Assembly: GCA_030685235.1 (NCBI GenBank)
Contig: MU839192.1
Coordinates: 86,413-150,412, forward strand
DNA from: Copromyces sp. CBS 386.78
Lineage: Eukaryota; Ascomycota; Sordariomycetes; Sordariales; Sordariaceae
Reading direction: 5' to 3'
Length of the DNA: 64,000 nucleotides
Shown here in pieces: positions 12,701-25,213 of the stretch. The notes beneath the pieces were generated by a model. The model ran no database searches, was not told the origin of the DNA, and saw nothing but the letters and a program-made list of their open reading frames with translations. A program made the position numbers and the translations under genes. The stretch's first letter is position 1, and every line of letters begins with the position of its first letter.

Positions 12701-13900
12701 ATTATAAAAATTTATTAAATTAGTTAATTTAAATTCGAAATCTGTGAAAAATATATTTTTTATATATAATTCTTATAAACGACGGTTAATGTTTATTTTG
12801 AAATTTATATTCTAAAAACGAAAAATTAAATATTTTATAAATTTAATATTTATTTTCTAGTGCTAATTTGCTTTATTAGGGTCCGACTAAATTACGTCTA
12901 AATTTTCCTAAATGTCGGATAAAATTTTAGGTTTTAAAAGTATAGTAGTATAAATAATTTTAATATTTTTAAAGGAATAAAGAACGGCGTTGTATTTCTA
13001 CTAAAATTAAATACGAAAATGTTAAGCTTTAAAGATTTTATATTTATAAGCGGGATTATTAATTTCTTTATTTATAAAAATAAGCGGGTTTTTTACTATT
13101 TAGCGAAGAGAGGAGGATATAATTACTTTTGTAGTTATATTATTAATGGGGGAAGAAGAAGGAATTTATATTTTAAAAGTATTATATTCCGCGAATAAAA
13201 TATTGTAAACGAATTTAAGGTTAATGTAATTAAGGTTCTTTTAATCGAAATTAGATTAAGTATTGTTAATTATTTGGCGGGCAATCCTAAACTCTTCCCT
13301 AAAACGTTAAAAATTATTTTCGAAATTATTGTAATATTTGAAGTTAGTATAATAAAGGCGATTAAGAAGTATAATAATAGAGTAGAAAGCGGAGGCTTAA
13401 AAGAAAAAAGAGGCTACTTCGAAATGTTTGTATAGGATTAAGAGACTTTTTAATTAGTTGAAGCCTTTAAAAAGATTAGCGAGAATTATAATAGCGGGTT
13501 AAAGAAAGTCGAAAAATGCGGCGCAATAGATTATAATATTGAGCTCGCTATTAAGGGTATTAATAGCGGAATATAACGATTCTAGGTTAAACGGATTATT
13601 ATTACTAGTAGTAGGAGTAGAAAGGTTAGGAAGATTACTATTATTAGAATTATTATTAGGGGAGAAAAGGGCGGGATTGTTATCGTTGTAAAATATAAGA
13701 TAAAAGAGAGGTAACCGCTCGAGATAAAGAGAAGTAAAAGTCTGCAATTAGGACTATTTGAAGTAAAGGTCCGCTATTAGGACTGTTTGAGGTAGTTAAA
13801 GATAAGCGATCTCTTATCTACTAAATAAAGAGTGCCTTCCTTTACGTATTAGTGAAGGGAGGTATTTGAATTTTAATTAGGCGATTGTTGTAATTACGAT
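9750..13900 (-). pseudogene. gag-pol: Gy3 gag, protease and RT
   Basis: Read leftward: gag about 12000-13880, with a CCHC relic at 12301-12340 (YNKPGYITRNY). Protease is at about 11680-11960 (FINNNYSAFTFIN, then YLIILNFL), where the D-S/T-G motif is N-N-N. A repeat-bearing linker follows (11200-11640). RT is at about 9770-10700 with SPLLLIKKPGGG near 10370-10425 and the catalytic box as YFNN near 10040-10060. The frame is colinear with Gy2. Confidence 0.8.
11391..11510 (-). repeat. Tandem repeats in the Gy3 protease-RT linker
   Basis: Units begin at 11391, 11420, 11456 and 11492 with CTCCTTTTTAATAATT followed by a GGAGAGGG-like purine run. They encode a low-complexity linker on the minus strand. 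Just right of the protease-proximal side a second short repeat (AAGGCTCTAGA) occurs at about 11332 and 11351. Confidence 0.75.
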
Positions 13901-14031
13901 TGTCGAAGCTTAGAGGGGGGGTGTTGGGCTTAGCGATTTGTAACGAGGCGATCCTTATACGTACGCAATTGAAAATAATTGTAATAAATAGGTTTATGCT
14001 ATAAACGTAATAATTAAAAGGTATAATTAAC

Positions 14032-14263
14032 TATTATAAGTAGAGGGTGAAAGGTTAAATATAAATATAAATATATATAATTGTACGAGGAGAGGAAAAG
14101 AAGAGAAGTATAGAGGTACGCTCGGAAGATAGGCCTTTATAAGACTCGAGCTATAAATTAGTAAGTTTATGGCGGGAGGCCGTAGCTAATTAACCGAAAT
14201 GGTGACAATAGTCTTAAAGAGCTACTATTACTAGTATATATAATATAGGCTAACCTTGTAATA
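14032..14263 (-). repeat. Gy3 5' LTR
   Basis: 232 bp, starts TATTATAAGTAGAGGG, ends GTAATA. Its left end is strongly mutated compared with the copies at 4401 and 7078. The minus strand directly inside begins GTTAATTATACCTTTT, the shared post-LTR motif. Confidence 0.95.
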
Positions 14264-14268
14264 CGGCG

Positions 14269-17200
14269 ATAATAGAAAAATATTTAATAAAACGACGGTA
14301 GAAGTTAGCGAAGCTTAAAAAGCGCTAAAGCGACCTTTTAAAATTTAAAGCTTCTTATATTATAATTATAAAGATTTTTTCTAAGTCTATTTCGAAATTA
14401 CTTAGGGTAATAATAAAATTTAAATATTTAATTCGCTATATATAGAATTTATATTTATCGATATTGATTTAGAATCCTACTTTAATTATCTTTTATAAGA
14501 CTTCCCTAACGTATTTTTTATATTCCTTTTCGTTATCGGAATAAATTAAAATATTATCGAAATAAGTAGTAGTATAAACGTTGAAAATATTATATAAAAT
14601 ATTGTTAATATAATTTTAAAAAGTTCCCGGCGCGCCCTATAAATTAAAAAGATATATAATAAATTCGTAGAAGCCGAAGCGGGTAATAAAGGCGGTAAAT
14701 TATTTATACCCCTCTTTAATACGGATCCTATTAAATATAATAATAATATTGAATTTTGTAAAGATCTTTACTTTATAAATTATATTAAAAGTCTCTTTAA
14801 TTAACGGTAATAGGTAATATATTTTCAATATAATATTATTAATATTATAATAATGTATATAAATATAGATTCCGCCTCCGGGTTTTTTAATTAATAAAAG
14901 GGGGGAAGCGGCCGTAAATTATAACGGCCGGATAAATTTCTTCTTTAAATTATTATCAATTTACTTTTTAATAACGATTATTTTTATAAGTAATATACGT
15001 TGAAGCTATATATTAGGAAGTTACTTTCCCGGTTATAATTTAATTTTATAATTGTACGAACGATAAGGAGGGATTTCCTCCGCTAGCGAAGGTAAGAAAG
15101 CGGCGATTTCGTTAATATATTTCTATCCCTCAAAACGATTTAAAATTTTAATAATTTCCTCCTTAGTTTTTAATAGCTAGTTTACTTTATTGAAAAGTTT
15201 CTTTATATCCTCTCCGTCGATTTTAATTAAATATATTTATCGGATAATTTCTTCGTATACGGGCGCGTCGGTTTCGAAATTTCCGGTAAAGTTAATTACT
15301 TTAATTAAAATTATAGCTTCGTAAGTATTTTCTAAAGTATAAATATTAATTATTTTATTAATAAAATTATAGAGCGCGGGGGGTAGATTTTCTTTATACT
15401 TCCTTTTATTACCTTCTATAATATTATTAATTATTTCTTTAATTAAATTTAAATTTTAAAAATCTACTATAGCCGCTAGCTTTTCGATTTTAATATAGTT
15501 CGTAATATATAGTTATAATTATTCTTTTTTGTAAATAAAATTAAACGCGGCTATATTAAGTACTTTAATATTATTAAGATTAAATTTATAATCGGGCTTA
15601 CGAAAACGGTAGTATTAGGGGCGATTCGTACTAATTAAAATGCGGCGGCTATTTATATATATATAAAGTTCGTAAAGCGCGGGGTTCTTAATTTTAATAA
15701 GGAGAGTAATAATATTAGTAATAGCGATTTTAAATTTAACCCTCCGGGCTACTAACGCTTTAATAGGAGCGGGGATTATATAATAGCCGGTTTTAGGATT
15801 GATTTTAAGTTTAATAGCGGTAAGAGGGAGTTTAGGAATGGATAAGGGTTTTAGAGCGGACTCCGCTGTAATCTTTTTAATCTTCTCTTTTTTAATAATT
15901 GGAGGGCGAAATTTAATTTCTTCCTTTTTAATAATTAAAGAGGGAAATTCGGTCTTTTTTTTCTTAATAGTTGGAAAAGGAGATTTAGTTTCTTCCTTTT
16001 TAATTGGCGGGATAAATATTTGGTGGACGGAGGCTATTGAAATTTGGTTAATAAAGGTTTTAGGTACTATTGTTTAATATTTAAGGAAATCTGTTAGTAA
16101 ATAGCGGCTTCGGTAAATGGTATAATTAAAGTATATATTATATTATTCGTAGTCGATTTTTAACTAATAGTATTATATTTATAGGAAGTTTAAAATAATT
16201 AGGTATTTTTTAGAAATATTGTAAATTAAAAAGGTAATCGTTTTTTCGTAATAATTAATCCGGAATTTAATTATTATTCCTTTAAAAATAATATTTTTAA
16301 TTATTCCGTTAATAAAACCGAACTTTTTTACTCTTAATAATTAAAAATAGAAAAAGTTATTTTTAACGATAAAGGAGCGATTAATAAATGTGAAAGCGGA
16401 ATAACCGCTATTAATAAGGGTAATATAATAGTTTTTATACGAACGGGTTATAATATAAAAAAATAAAAATATTAAATTTAAGGAAATAAAACTATTTAAT
16501 AATTAAACCTTAATTTCTTTTAAACCTTCTAATTTTATAGAACCTAAAACTCATTACTTAAATATAATCCGGCCAAACTTCTATACGCAATTATATATAG
16601 AAATTAAACATTTTCCTAATTATTATAATATTCTCTACTAATAATAGGCTTAATAGGGGCGATTAGAATAACCGGGGTAATTAAAATAGTATTGGTAGCG
16701 TAGACTTATTTTTAATTACGACCTTTATTATAATCTTTATTCTTCGACTTCTTACTAATAGAATATTAAGGGTTTTAAGAACTGTAATTAATTAAAATAA
16801 TATAATTGCGGGCAATATAGCCGGGTTTGCTATAATGACGGTAAAAGCTATCGTAGGAACGCTAATTAAAAATATCTTTATAAATAAAGATTACGAAATT
16901 AACGGCGTTTAAATTTATTTTATTACCGCTTTAATTAATAAAAATATTATTAGTAAAAAGTTTAGCGCTAGAACGACTTCTTTTACTATTATTATTATTA
17001 GTATTATTATTAGTATTATTATTAGGATTAAAAAAATAATTTATTATTTTCTAACGATAATTTGCGTTTTTAAAGTTATTAACGACGTTACGATAAATTT
17101 TGAATTAATATTTAAAATCGTTATCGGAAGGAAGGTTGTAGTAAGTAAAAACGTTACGGAAATATTTATTAATTTTATTCCGGAAATAATAAATTTTTAT

Positions 17201-18535
17201 CGAATTATTGAAACTGTAAAAATTTATTAAATTAATTAATTTAAATTCGAAATCTACGAAAAATATATTCTTTATATATAATTCTTATAAACAGCGGCCG
17301 ACATTTATTGTAAAATTTACGTTCTAGAAACGAAAGATTAAATATTCTATAAATTTAACGTTTATCTTCTAATATTAATTCGCTTTATTAGGGTTTAATT
17401 AGATTACGTCTAAATTATCTTAAATATTACATAAGATTTTAAGTCTTAAAAGTATAGTAATATAAATAATTCTAATATTTTTAAAAGAGTAAAAAGCGGC
17501 GTTGTATTTTTATTAAAATTAGATATAAAAACGCTAAACCTTAAAGATTTTATATTTACGAATAGGACTACTAATTTCCTTATTTATAAAAATAAGCGGG
17601 TTTTTTACTGTTTAGCGAAGAGAGGAGGATATAATTATTTTTATAATTATATTATTAATAGGGGAAAAAGAGGAAGCCTATACTTTAAAAATATTATATT
17701 TTGTAAATAAAATATTGTAAGCGGACTTAAAATTAATATAATTGAAATTCTTTTAATTAAAATTAGATTGGGCGTTGTTAATTACTTGGCGGGCAATTTT
17801 AAATTCCTCCTTAGAGTATTGGAAATTACTTTCGAAATTGTTGTAATATTCGAAATTAGTATAATAAAGGCGATTAAGAAATATAATAATAGAATAGAAA
17901 GCGGGGGCCTAGGAGAAAAGAGAAATTACTTCGAAATGTTCGCGTAGGATTGGGAAATTTTCTAATTAATTGAAGCCTTCGAAAAGATTAATAAAAGTTA
18001 TAGTAGCGGGTTGGGGGAGTTTAAAAAGCGCGGCGCGATAAATTATAATATTGAATTCGCTATTAAGAGTATTAATAGCGGAACGTAATAATTTTAGGTC
18101 AAATAGGTTATTAATAGTAGGAATAAAAAAGTTAAGAAGATTATTACTACTAGTACTATTATTAGGGGAGAAAAGGGCGGGATTATTATCGTTATAAAAT
18201 ATAAAATAAAAGAGAAATAATTATTTAAAATATAAGAAAGGTAAAGGTCCGCGATTAGGATTGTTTAAAGTAAAGGTCCGTTACTAGGACTATTTAAAGT
18301 AATTAAAAATAAGTAATTTCTTATTTACTAAATGAAGAGTACTTTCCTTTACGTACTAATAAAGGGATATTAGAATTTTAATTAGGCGATTATTGTAATT
18401 ACGACTATCGAAGCTTAGGGGGGGGTATTAAGTTTAACGACTCGTAATAAAGCGATCCTTATACGCGTACGATCGAAAATAATTATAATAAATAGGTTTA
18501 CGCTATAAACGCAATAGTTAAAAGGTACAATTAAC
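14269..18535 (-). pseudogene. gag-pol: Gy2 gag, protease and RT
   Basis: Read leftward from the 5' LTR at 18536. Gag occupies about 16500-18380, with a CCHC relic at 16801-16845 read as HYSKPGYIARNY. Protease is at about 16170-16460, then a linker with short repeats (15891-16006). RT is at about 14300-15100 with FIRPL...ASPLLLIKKPGGG at 14860-14945 and a YFDN box near 14540-14560, one Asp kept and one read Asn. Stops are RIP-type. Confidence 0.8.
15891..16006 (-). repeat. Short tandem repeats in the Gy2 protease-RT linker
   Basis: Four degenerate units of about 30-36 bp, each starting with a CTTCCTTTTTAAT-like segment followed by AATTGGAG/AAAGAGGG. The same array is present in Gy3 at 11391-11510. 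On the coding strand it makes a Ser/Lys/Gly-rich linker. Confidence 0.7.
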
Positions 18536-18767
18536 TATTATGGGTAGAGGGCGAAAAGTTGAATATAAATATAAATATATATAATTGTACGAGGAGAGGA
18601 AAGGAAGAGAAGTATAGAAGTACGCTCGGGAAATAGGCTTTTATAGGATTCGAACTATAAACTAGTAGGTTTATAGCGGGAGGCCGTAGCCAATTAACCG
18701 AAATAGTAATAATAGTCTTAGAGAGCTATTATCACTAGCATATACAATATAGGCTAACCCTGTAATA
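18536..18767 (-). repeat. Gy2 5' LTR
   Basis: 232 bp, matching the LTR at 4401 end to end. On the minus strand a TATA-like box (CCTATAAAAGCC, 18637-18650) lies after a stem-loop, a reasonable RNA polymerase II core promoter. Directly inside it the minus strand begins GTTAATTGTACCTT, matching the post-LTR motif of Gy1 and a candidate primer-binding site. Confidence 0.95.
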
Positions 18768-21700
18768 CTTACCCCCCTACTATTTTTATAATTTTAAGAT
18801 TGAATTCCGTCCGGGAGAATAAGCGCCCTATATAAAATTAAAGGCGTTTAACTCCGACGAATTAAATATAATTAAGAAGTAAATCGACGAGAATTTCTAT
18901 AATAGGTTTATCTATCCTTTATAATTAGAAGCCGCTTCCTAGATCTTATTAATATAAAAGCTAAGCGGAAATATTAAGATTTATATAAATTATAAGCAAA
19001 TTAATAATATTATTTTTAAAAGCCGTTACCCATTCCTTTTAATTAAAGAAACCTTTAATACTATTTATAAAATAAAAGTCTTTATTAAATTAAATATTAT
19101 TGCTACTTTTAATTATATTCGCGTTACGGAAGGATATAAATAGTTAATAGCGTTTATTACCCGCTTTAGCCTATTTAAATTTTTTATTTATTTGTTCGGT
19201 TTATAAAGAGCATTTAATATATTTTAAAATTATATTAATAATATTTTGTACAATATTTTAAATATTTATATAATTATTTACTTAAATAATATCCTCATTT
19301 TTTCGGATAATAAAGAAGAATATTAGAAATATATAAACGATATTCTTACCCACTTAAAGAAGGCTAGCCTATAAGTTAATATCGATAAGTACGAATTTTA
19401 TATTAAGAAAATTAAGTATTTTAAATTAATTATTATATTAAGCGGTATTGAAATAGACTTAGCAAAGGTTAAAATTATTATAGATTAGCAACCCTTTACA
19501 TTAAAGAAATTCTTATAGAGTTTCTTAAAGTTTATTAACTTCTATTATTATTTTATTAAAGGTTTTTTAATAATAGCGGCACTATTATACGATTTTACGA
19601 AAAAGGACGCGGAATAGATATAGATTACGGTATAGTAGTCCGCTTTCGATATTTTAAAGGCCGCGTTTATTAGCAGACTAACCTTATATATTTACAATTA
19701 GTCTAAAAAAACGGTCGTAGAGACTAATACTTCGAATTAGGTTTTTAAAAGTACCCTCTCTTAATATAGGGATAATAGCGAGCTCTACTTAGTCGCGTAC
19801 TTCTTAGTACGGTATTTAGCAACGGAATATAATTATAATATTTATAATAAAGAGTTCTTCGCTATCGTTAAGGCTTTAAAGGAGTAGCGCCTAGAATTGG
19901 AAAGCGCTTAGTAACCTTTTAATATTATTATAGATTATAAGAATTTAAAGATTTTTACAATAAACAAATAATTTACACCTTATTATATATAGTAATTACA
20001 ATTCTTATTATAATTTAATTTTTCAATCCTTTATATACCGGGATTACAAAATTATCGCTCCAATATATTAAGTAAAAAGCTAGAAGATATACTTTTAAAT
20101 ATAAATGATTATTGCTTAAAGGTAAGAAACTATAAATTTATCGACCCCGCTTACTTTAAAGAGGGTTGCCTTTTTCTATCGGCTATAACGATTAACAACA
20201 ACCTTAATTTCAATAAAAGAATATTCCTTCTTTCCCTAAATACTTTAAAGGAATTAGATAAATTAACCGATAATATTATTAACGAAAGTTATGATTAGTT
20301 AATTTTAATATAGGAAGTTGTTAATTGTTTAATAGATTTAAATCGTATTAAATAACGCCCCTATATTAGGAAGAAGTTTAAAGTCGTTTTCGCCGAATAT
20401 TCTACGGCGGAAGGTAAAATTTATTATAGAAGGAAGGTATTTATCGACTTTAATAATATTACTACTTATTTATTATTAATTTACTACGCTTATTCGTTAT
20501 TAATAGCCGGCTATTTAAGTAGGGATAAGAGATAGGTATAGATAAACGAATATTAATATTAATTAGGTATAGCGGAGGCCGTTAGGGCCTATTATAAAAG
20601 TTGCCTAGTATACTCTAAGACAAAGGCATTATAACGAATTAAAGTAGGCTACTTTAAACCTATACTAGCGGCTTACGTACTATAAACTAATATATCGGTC
20701 GATTATGTTTCCCCCTTACCGGAAAGCCTTTATTTAGGTTAGAAATTTAAATATATCACTATTATTATAAACTGATTAACGAAAATATATTATTATATCC
20801 CGACTATTATTATAAAAGCGGAAGAATTAGCGGACTATTTTATTGACTATATTTATACTTTTTATAGCTTATCCAATACCGTTATTTCTAACCGTAGTAC
20901 TTAATTTATATTCTTATTTTAATTTACGATTTATAAACGTCTAGCTATTAAGAAATTGTTGAGCTCTATTTTCCACTTATAGACTAATACCTAAATAGAA
21001 TATATTAACGTAGAAATAAAATAATATTTACGTATTTTCGTTAATTAAGCATAAATAGACTAGGTACGATAATTACTATTAGCGGAATTTATAAGAAATA
21101 ATATAGTATTATTAATTACGGGCGTAACCCCCTTCTTTATTAACTATAATTTCTACCTTTATATAAGTATTAAATTTATAACGGTCGTACTATTAGAAAG
21201 TTTCTCGTTAATATAATAGAAGGAATATATAAAAGCTAGCGAATTATTCGTTTATTTCGAAGTTATTTAGGACTATATACGTATTTTTATAAAGAAGGTA
21301 TAAGATTAATACGAAGTTAACGTTAACGAAAATTGGTTTAATATATTAAAATATTATATTAGTAATTTCGTTTTATTTAATACAATTAATTTCAATAATA
21401 GTAGGTTATATAATAAACTATTTTTACGATAGGAAAGCCCTTTTAAAATAAATTAAACACGATTTTACAACGTTAAACTAATTTTACTTATTAATATAAA
21501 ATATTCGCTAATATTCTATATCTCTATAGAAAAACTTTATTATAAAAGCTTCTTTAATTAAACCGACTTATAAGGCAATATACGAACTAATAAAGGTAAA
21601 ATTATAATTAAAATAGATAATTATAAAGAGGTAGCGGAATAGGAGCTTAATAAATTTTTAAATTATTTTAACGAAGAGGCAACCATTATTAATTCTATAT

Positions 21701-22200
21701 TATAAAGTAAAAATATTATAATCCTACCGACGAACCCTTTAATAATATTAAAGGAATAAGGGATTCCGTTATTATATTTTACCGCGACTACTTAAATACC
21801 CCTATCCCGCTAGTAATTTAGAATTGATTAGAAATTAAAGCTATATTTTAAGAGTAGACCCCAATTTTAAAGCGAAGGGCCCCTATACTTTAAATACGCT
21901 ATACGGCGTTACCTATACTCTAAATACATTATATAGCATCGCCCGTACTCTAAATACGCTAAACGGCGTCCCTAGCCCCGCCCCCGAAACGTTTTAAACG
22001 TATTACTAATTTAAAGGAGTAAATTAATACCGCTATAATAGATATCGTAATAGGCTATAAAATATAGGAAGCTACGGTCGAATTAGTAAACCGGGAATTC
22101 GAACCCTTATCCGAAGAAGATTTAAAGAAGATAGACGAATTCTTCTACAAAGTATTTGGGAAGTTAGTAGAAGTTTAATAAAGAAAGCGGCCCTTAATAA
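18768..22200 (+). pseudogene. pol: Gy1 pol: reverse transcriptase, RNase H, integrase
   Basis: RT runs to about 19480. The catalytic box reads IYLNNILIFS at 19276-19305, so both Asp of the YxDD motif are Asn. RNase H (about 19610-20060) keeps the ATEYNYNIYNKEFFAI block. Integrase (about 20150-21560) shows the core entry KYITIIINQLTKI, with Asp to Asn, and [12 protein letters not shown] blocks. The last part carries a 30-bp tandem repeat (21882-21971). Stops are RIP-type TAA/TAG. Confidence 0.85.
21882..21971 (+). repeat. 30-bp in-frame tandem repeat in Gy1 pol C-terminus (3 units)
   Basis: Units at 21882, 21912 and 21942 each contain a TACT(T/C)TAAATACGCTA-like core and encode a 10-residue repeat of the form (Y/R)TLNTLYG(V/I)(T/A). 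It lies downstream of the integrase domain. Unit length is a multiple of three, so copy number can vary without frame loss. Confidence 0.8.
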
Positions 22201-22421
22201 AGAACGTAGAGCTACGTTTAAAGGTTAGAACCTACTAGTAGGGTAACAATAATATTCGATTACGGATTATAGGCGTTAAATTACGGACTACGGAGTTGGA
22301 AGACGGCCAATTACGGATCGAAGAGTTAGCAAACGGGGATTGAAGTAAAATTCTATTATTTTATATATATATATTAAATAAATCGTTTAAAGCTTTATAA
22401 ACTTCTTTTATAGGGAGGTAG

Positions 22422-22663
22422 TATTATAGGATTACCTATAATAGCACTACTAGGTACTACGTATACAATTAGGTATAGCCAGTCGTGCCTATTGGCCATT
22501 AGCTAATAGGATTGTACGTATACACTAGTGGGCCTCGGTCTAGATCTAGGCACGGCACAGCCTACCCTATATCCAAACTGCACTCCTCCCTCCTCTCCTT
22601 CTTTCCTTCCTCGTACAACTACGTATATCCAACCATACCCCCAACGGTGTCATCCCCGTGATA
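22422..22663 (+). repeat. Gy1 3' LTR (242 bp)
   Basis: Same length as the 5' LTR, with ends TATTATAGGATTAC and CCCCGTGATA. The distal half (from about 22550) keeps many CpA/TpG sites, whereas the 5' LTR has lost more of them, so the two LTRs were hit unequally by RIP. Flanked on the right by the TSD TTATC. Confidence 0.95.
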
Positions 22664-24866
22664 TTATCAAAACCCGGCTCTAGCTCCGGTCCAGCCTATA
22701 CCTCTGCCTCTAGCTCTAGCATTGGCGGAGAAGATAGGAGGTCGGAGGTAACGGGTAAGTCGGGAATAAAGGATAGAAGGTCGGGACTAGAAGCCGGAGC
22801 CCAGGCTAGAGCAAAATACAGAAGAGGCTCGGGACTATAGATAGGACCGAAATCGATATATTAAAGAGGTGGTTATTTAATTCGCTATTATCTATGCCCT
22901 TAATTATTTAATTAGTTAATAAATTAGTTTAATTACGTTTAATTAGTTATAAAGTTTAGTATAGCGGCAATTTCTTTGTTTTCGACCTTGTTAAATTCGT
23001 TATCCTTATTCATTTTAATATCCTCCTTAAGGATATAAGGAGTAAGCCGGTTAAAAATATTACTATCCTTAAGTAATTAAGAGAAACGGCCGTAATTAAT
23101 AATAATATTATAATACTTAGGATAATTATCCTTTAAATAATTTAACTAAATCTAAATATTTCGCCTATTAATATAATAGTTTCTTCGAAATTGCCGTTAT
23201 ATCTAGTCTTAATTATATATATTCTGAGGGTAGAGCACAATAATATCTAATTCTTTAAGTAAAAGGGGTAGATAGTTATAGACTAAGCTAACGTTTCGGA
23301 GAAAATTAATAACGTAGTTATAATATTTATATTACGCCCTCCTAATAAAATAAATGTCGATATAGATATAGACCTATATAATTAATTACTCCTTAACGGG
23401 TATAAATATTAGTAGTATTGGATTAATATCGCCAAAATTTATATAATTTTCGGCGGAGTAAAAGGGCACGTCTCTAGGCCGCTCCTTTTTCCGCTTATAG
23501 AAATAATATTTATATATATTACGCTTAAGGTATAAGTCTAACTACCTCTTATAATATAAAGTATATTCTTCCTATTTAATATTAAATATAATATTATTAA
23601 ATATATTTATATAACCGTTATATTTAAGGATTACTTTATACTAAAGGTAGGGGTTATAGTTAGGTATAAGGGGAGGATACTATTAATGAAAGGGGGGATT
23701 AGGATAAAATATATATTTTCGGTCTATTAGGTCTTCTAGTTCTAGTTGAGGGATAATGAGCTTAGGTTATATTATATCCGGATTAAGCGTAGCGGGCGTA
23801 GCCGGCGTCCTAGGAACGCTAGTAAGAGGACCGCGAAGATATAACGGCGTTAATAATAAGAAAGAGGAAAAAGGAAACGATAATAAGATATAAGGAGACG
23901 AGAGATTATATTAATTATAACTATTATTACTATTATCCTTATCCTAAAGATACTTTAAATACCGAACTATTTCCTAGCCATTAACGTCTATAAATTCGCT
24001 ATAGCGCTATCTTTTTTTATACTATATACAAAACGCCTATTCTATATCGATTATTAATATACCTTTATAACGACAATCGGGAAAGGGGCTAAATAACGTA
24101 CTAGAATCTTTATCGGGTTCAATATTAGGATTTATATAATAGATACAAAATTGAATAAAGTTTAGATTTCGATAACGGATATCCTTTGGCCGAATAATAT
24201 TATATTAATCGTACTCGAACTAAGTTGGACTAAGATTAAAGTTATAATTTTAACTATTATAGATAGCTTTAGCTAAACTATCTAATACTAATATATTAGG
24301 GGATAACTAGGCCGGGTTACGTAATATACATAGAAATAGTATAAATAAAACTTCTTTATTATAACGCCGGCGAATACGATAGTCCCTACGGATGATTTTA
24401 CAAGCTCGTCGAACTTCCGCCGTAAGGGGTAAATCCTATAAATTTATACCTCCTTTAAAATACGAAGGCCGTAATATTCGTATACCTATTATATACTATA
24501 CTACCATACGTATATAACCATTAATAATAATATTCTATATTGGCCGCTAAAGCGGAATAAAGGATATAGAGGTTAAAGATTGTAGACGGTATATTGCAAG
24601 CGATATAAATAGTACTATAAGAGCTCCTTAAAAGGGATTAGGAGCCAGCGCCGGCGTAATAGGTATACCGGGTACGGAAGCGGCCGGGTCTATTATAGCC
24701 TCATAATTACGAACAAAATTTATAGCCCTAAGTAAACTAGCTTCATTCCTTACCTAGATATTGCGATATTAAAAGTACTATTAGACCATCTTATTTAAAT
24801 TCCATTTACTAGCAAATTCAATTAAGGGGAAATATTTTTTACAAGCCTTATACTACTTTATACCCT
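22664..24866 (-). pseudogene. Helitron protein, central N-terminal part with DUF6570-like domain (RIP-degraded)
   Basis: The minus strand reads as one long frame broken only by RIP-type TAA/TAG. Starting from the right it has a KYFPLIEFASKW block, then an acidic and basic stretch (TAEVRRACKIIRRDY), then a proline-rich linker. It ends in a DUF6570-like domain seen as VINFLRNVSLVYNYLPLLL followed by RQFRRNY. This order is typical of fungal Helitron proteins. The leftmost 200 bases (22664-22860) escape RIP and encode a Pro/Leu/Glu-rich linker (EPLLYFALAWAPASSPD) leading into the Rep domain at 903. A 60-residue plus-strand ORF at 22658-22840 is only the antisense of this linker. Confidence 0.8.
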
Positions 24867-25213
24867 TATTACGCGAAGAGAGTCTTCACAAGTAATACTA
24901 TAAATAATAATAATAATAGAAGATAAAAAGTGCGACTAGTCACTAAACAAAGTGACAGTACGTAACAATAGGCGATAGTATTATTAAAAGAAGCGTAAGG
25001 CAATACTAATGAAAGCCTTAACCTAGGACCTTACATACGACTTTATAGAGTATAAATAAAATAAATATTAAATTAATATAATATAAATTAATAATCTAAT
25101 TAACCTTAACGGAAGTTAATTAAGGAATATTCTTATATAGTATAGACCGCTTAAATAAACGTATACTAAAATAGAGCGGGTTATCCGGGTATTTACCCAA
25201 AATTCCCCTAATA
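24867..25213 (-). repeat. Gy4 3' LTR (347 bp)
   Basis: Starts TATTACGCGAAGAG, ends ATTCCCCTAATA on the plus strand; aligns end to end with 36682-37028. It keeps CpA on the plus strand but has G->A changes, so RIP acted mainly on the minus strand here. Confidence 0.95.

Larger units (their letters stand above)
7078..14263 (-). mobile_element. Gy3: sister copy of Gy2, full-length, nested inside Gy2
   Basis: 7186 bp with 232-bp LTRs at 7078-7309 and 14032-14263 and an exact TSD, CGGCG, at 7073-7077 and 14264-14268. The internal region is colinear with Gy2: the Gy2 text at 7060 and 14269 joins as one stretch that Gy3 holds uninterrupted at about 9735-9760. Minus-strand orientation is the same as Gy2. 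It is the innermost element of the left half, so it is the most recent insertion there. Confidence 0.97.
4401..18767 (-). mobile_element. Gy2: Ty3/gypsy LTR retrotransposon, interrupted by Gy3
   Basis: Flanked by 232-bp LTRs (4401-4632 and 18536-18767) and an exact 5-bp TSD, CTTAC, at 4396-4400 and 18768-18772. Own length without Gy3 is 7176 bp. Genes are on the minus strand (RT, RNase H and protease motifs read leftward). The minus-strand polypurine tract lies beside the left LTR (plus strand CTACCCCTACC). It inserted into Gy1 pol. Gy3 is a second member of the same family. Confidence 0.95.
904..22663 (+). mobile_element. Gy1: Ty3/gypsy LTR retrotransposon, interrupted by Gy2
   Basis: Bounded by 242-bp LTRs (904-1145 and 22422-22663) and an exact 5-bp TSD, TTATC, at 899-903 and 22664-22668. 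Without Gy2 and its extra TSD it is 7388 bp, normal for a fungal gypsy element. Order gag, protease, RT, RNase H, integrase (integrase after RT) defines Ty3/gypsy. A purine-rich tract (AGGGAGGTAG) sits directly before the right LTR, fitting a plus-strand polypurine tract. It inserted into the Helitron; Gy2 later inserted just upstream of its RT domain. All genes are RIP-inactivated. Confidence 0.95.

Noticed and set aside
13499..13747. 82-codon Asn/Ser-rich minus ORF
   Set aside because: May be part of the Gy3 gag N-terminus at most; on its own a RIP-generated stretch, not a separate gene.
22658..22840. 60-codon plus ORF rich in Ser/Gly/Arg
   Set aside because: Antisense of the Helitron linker in an unmutated island; starts inside an LTR.
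23000..24700. Host gene in the Gy1-Gy4 interval
   Set aside because: The frame matches Helitron protein order and continues across both insertions into the Rep domain.
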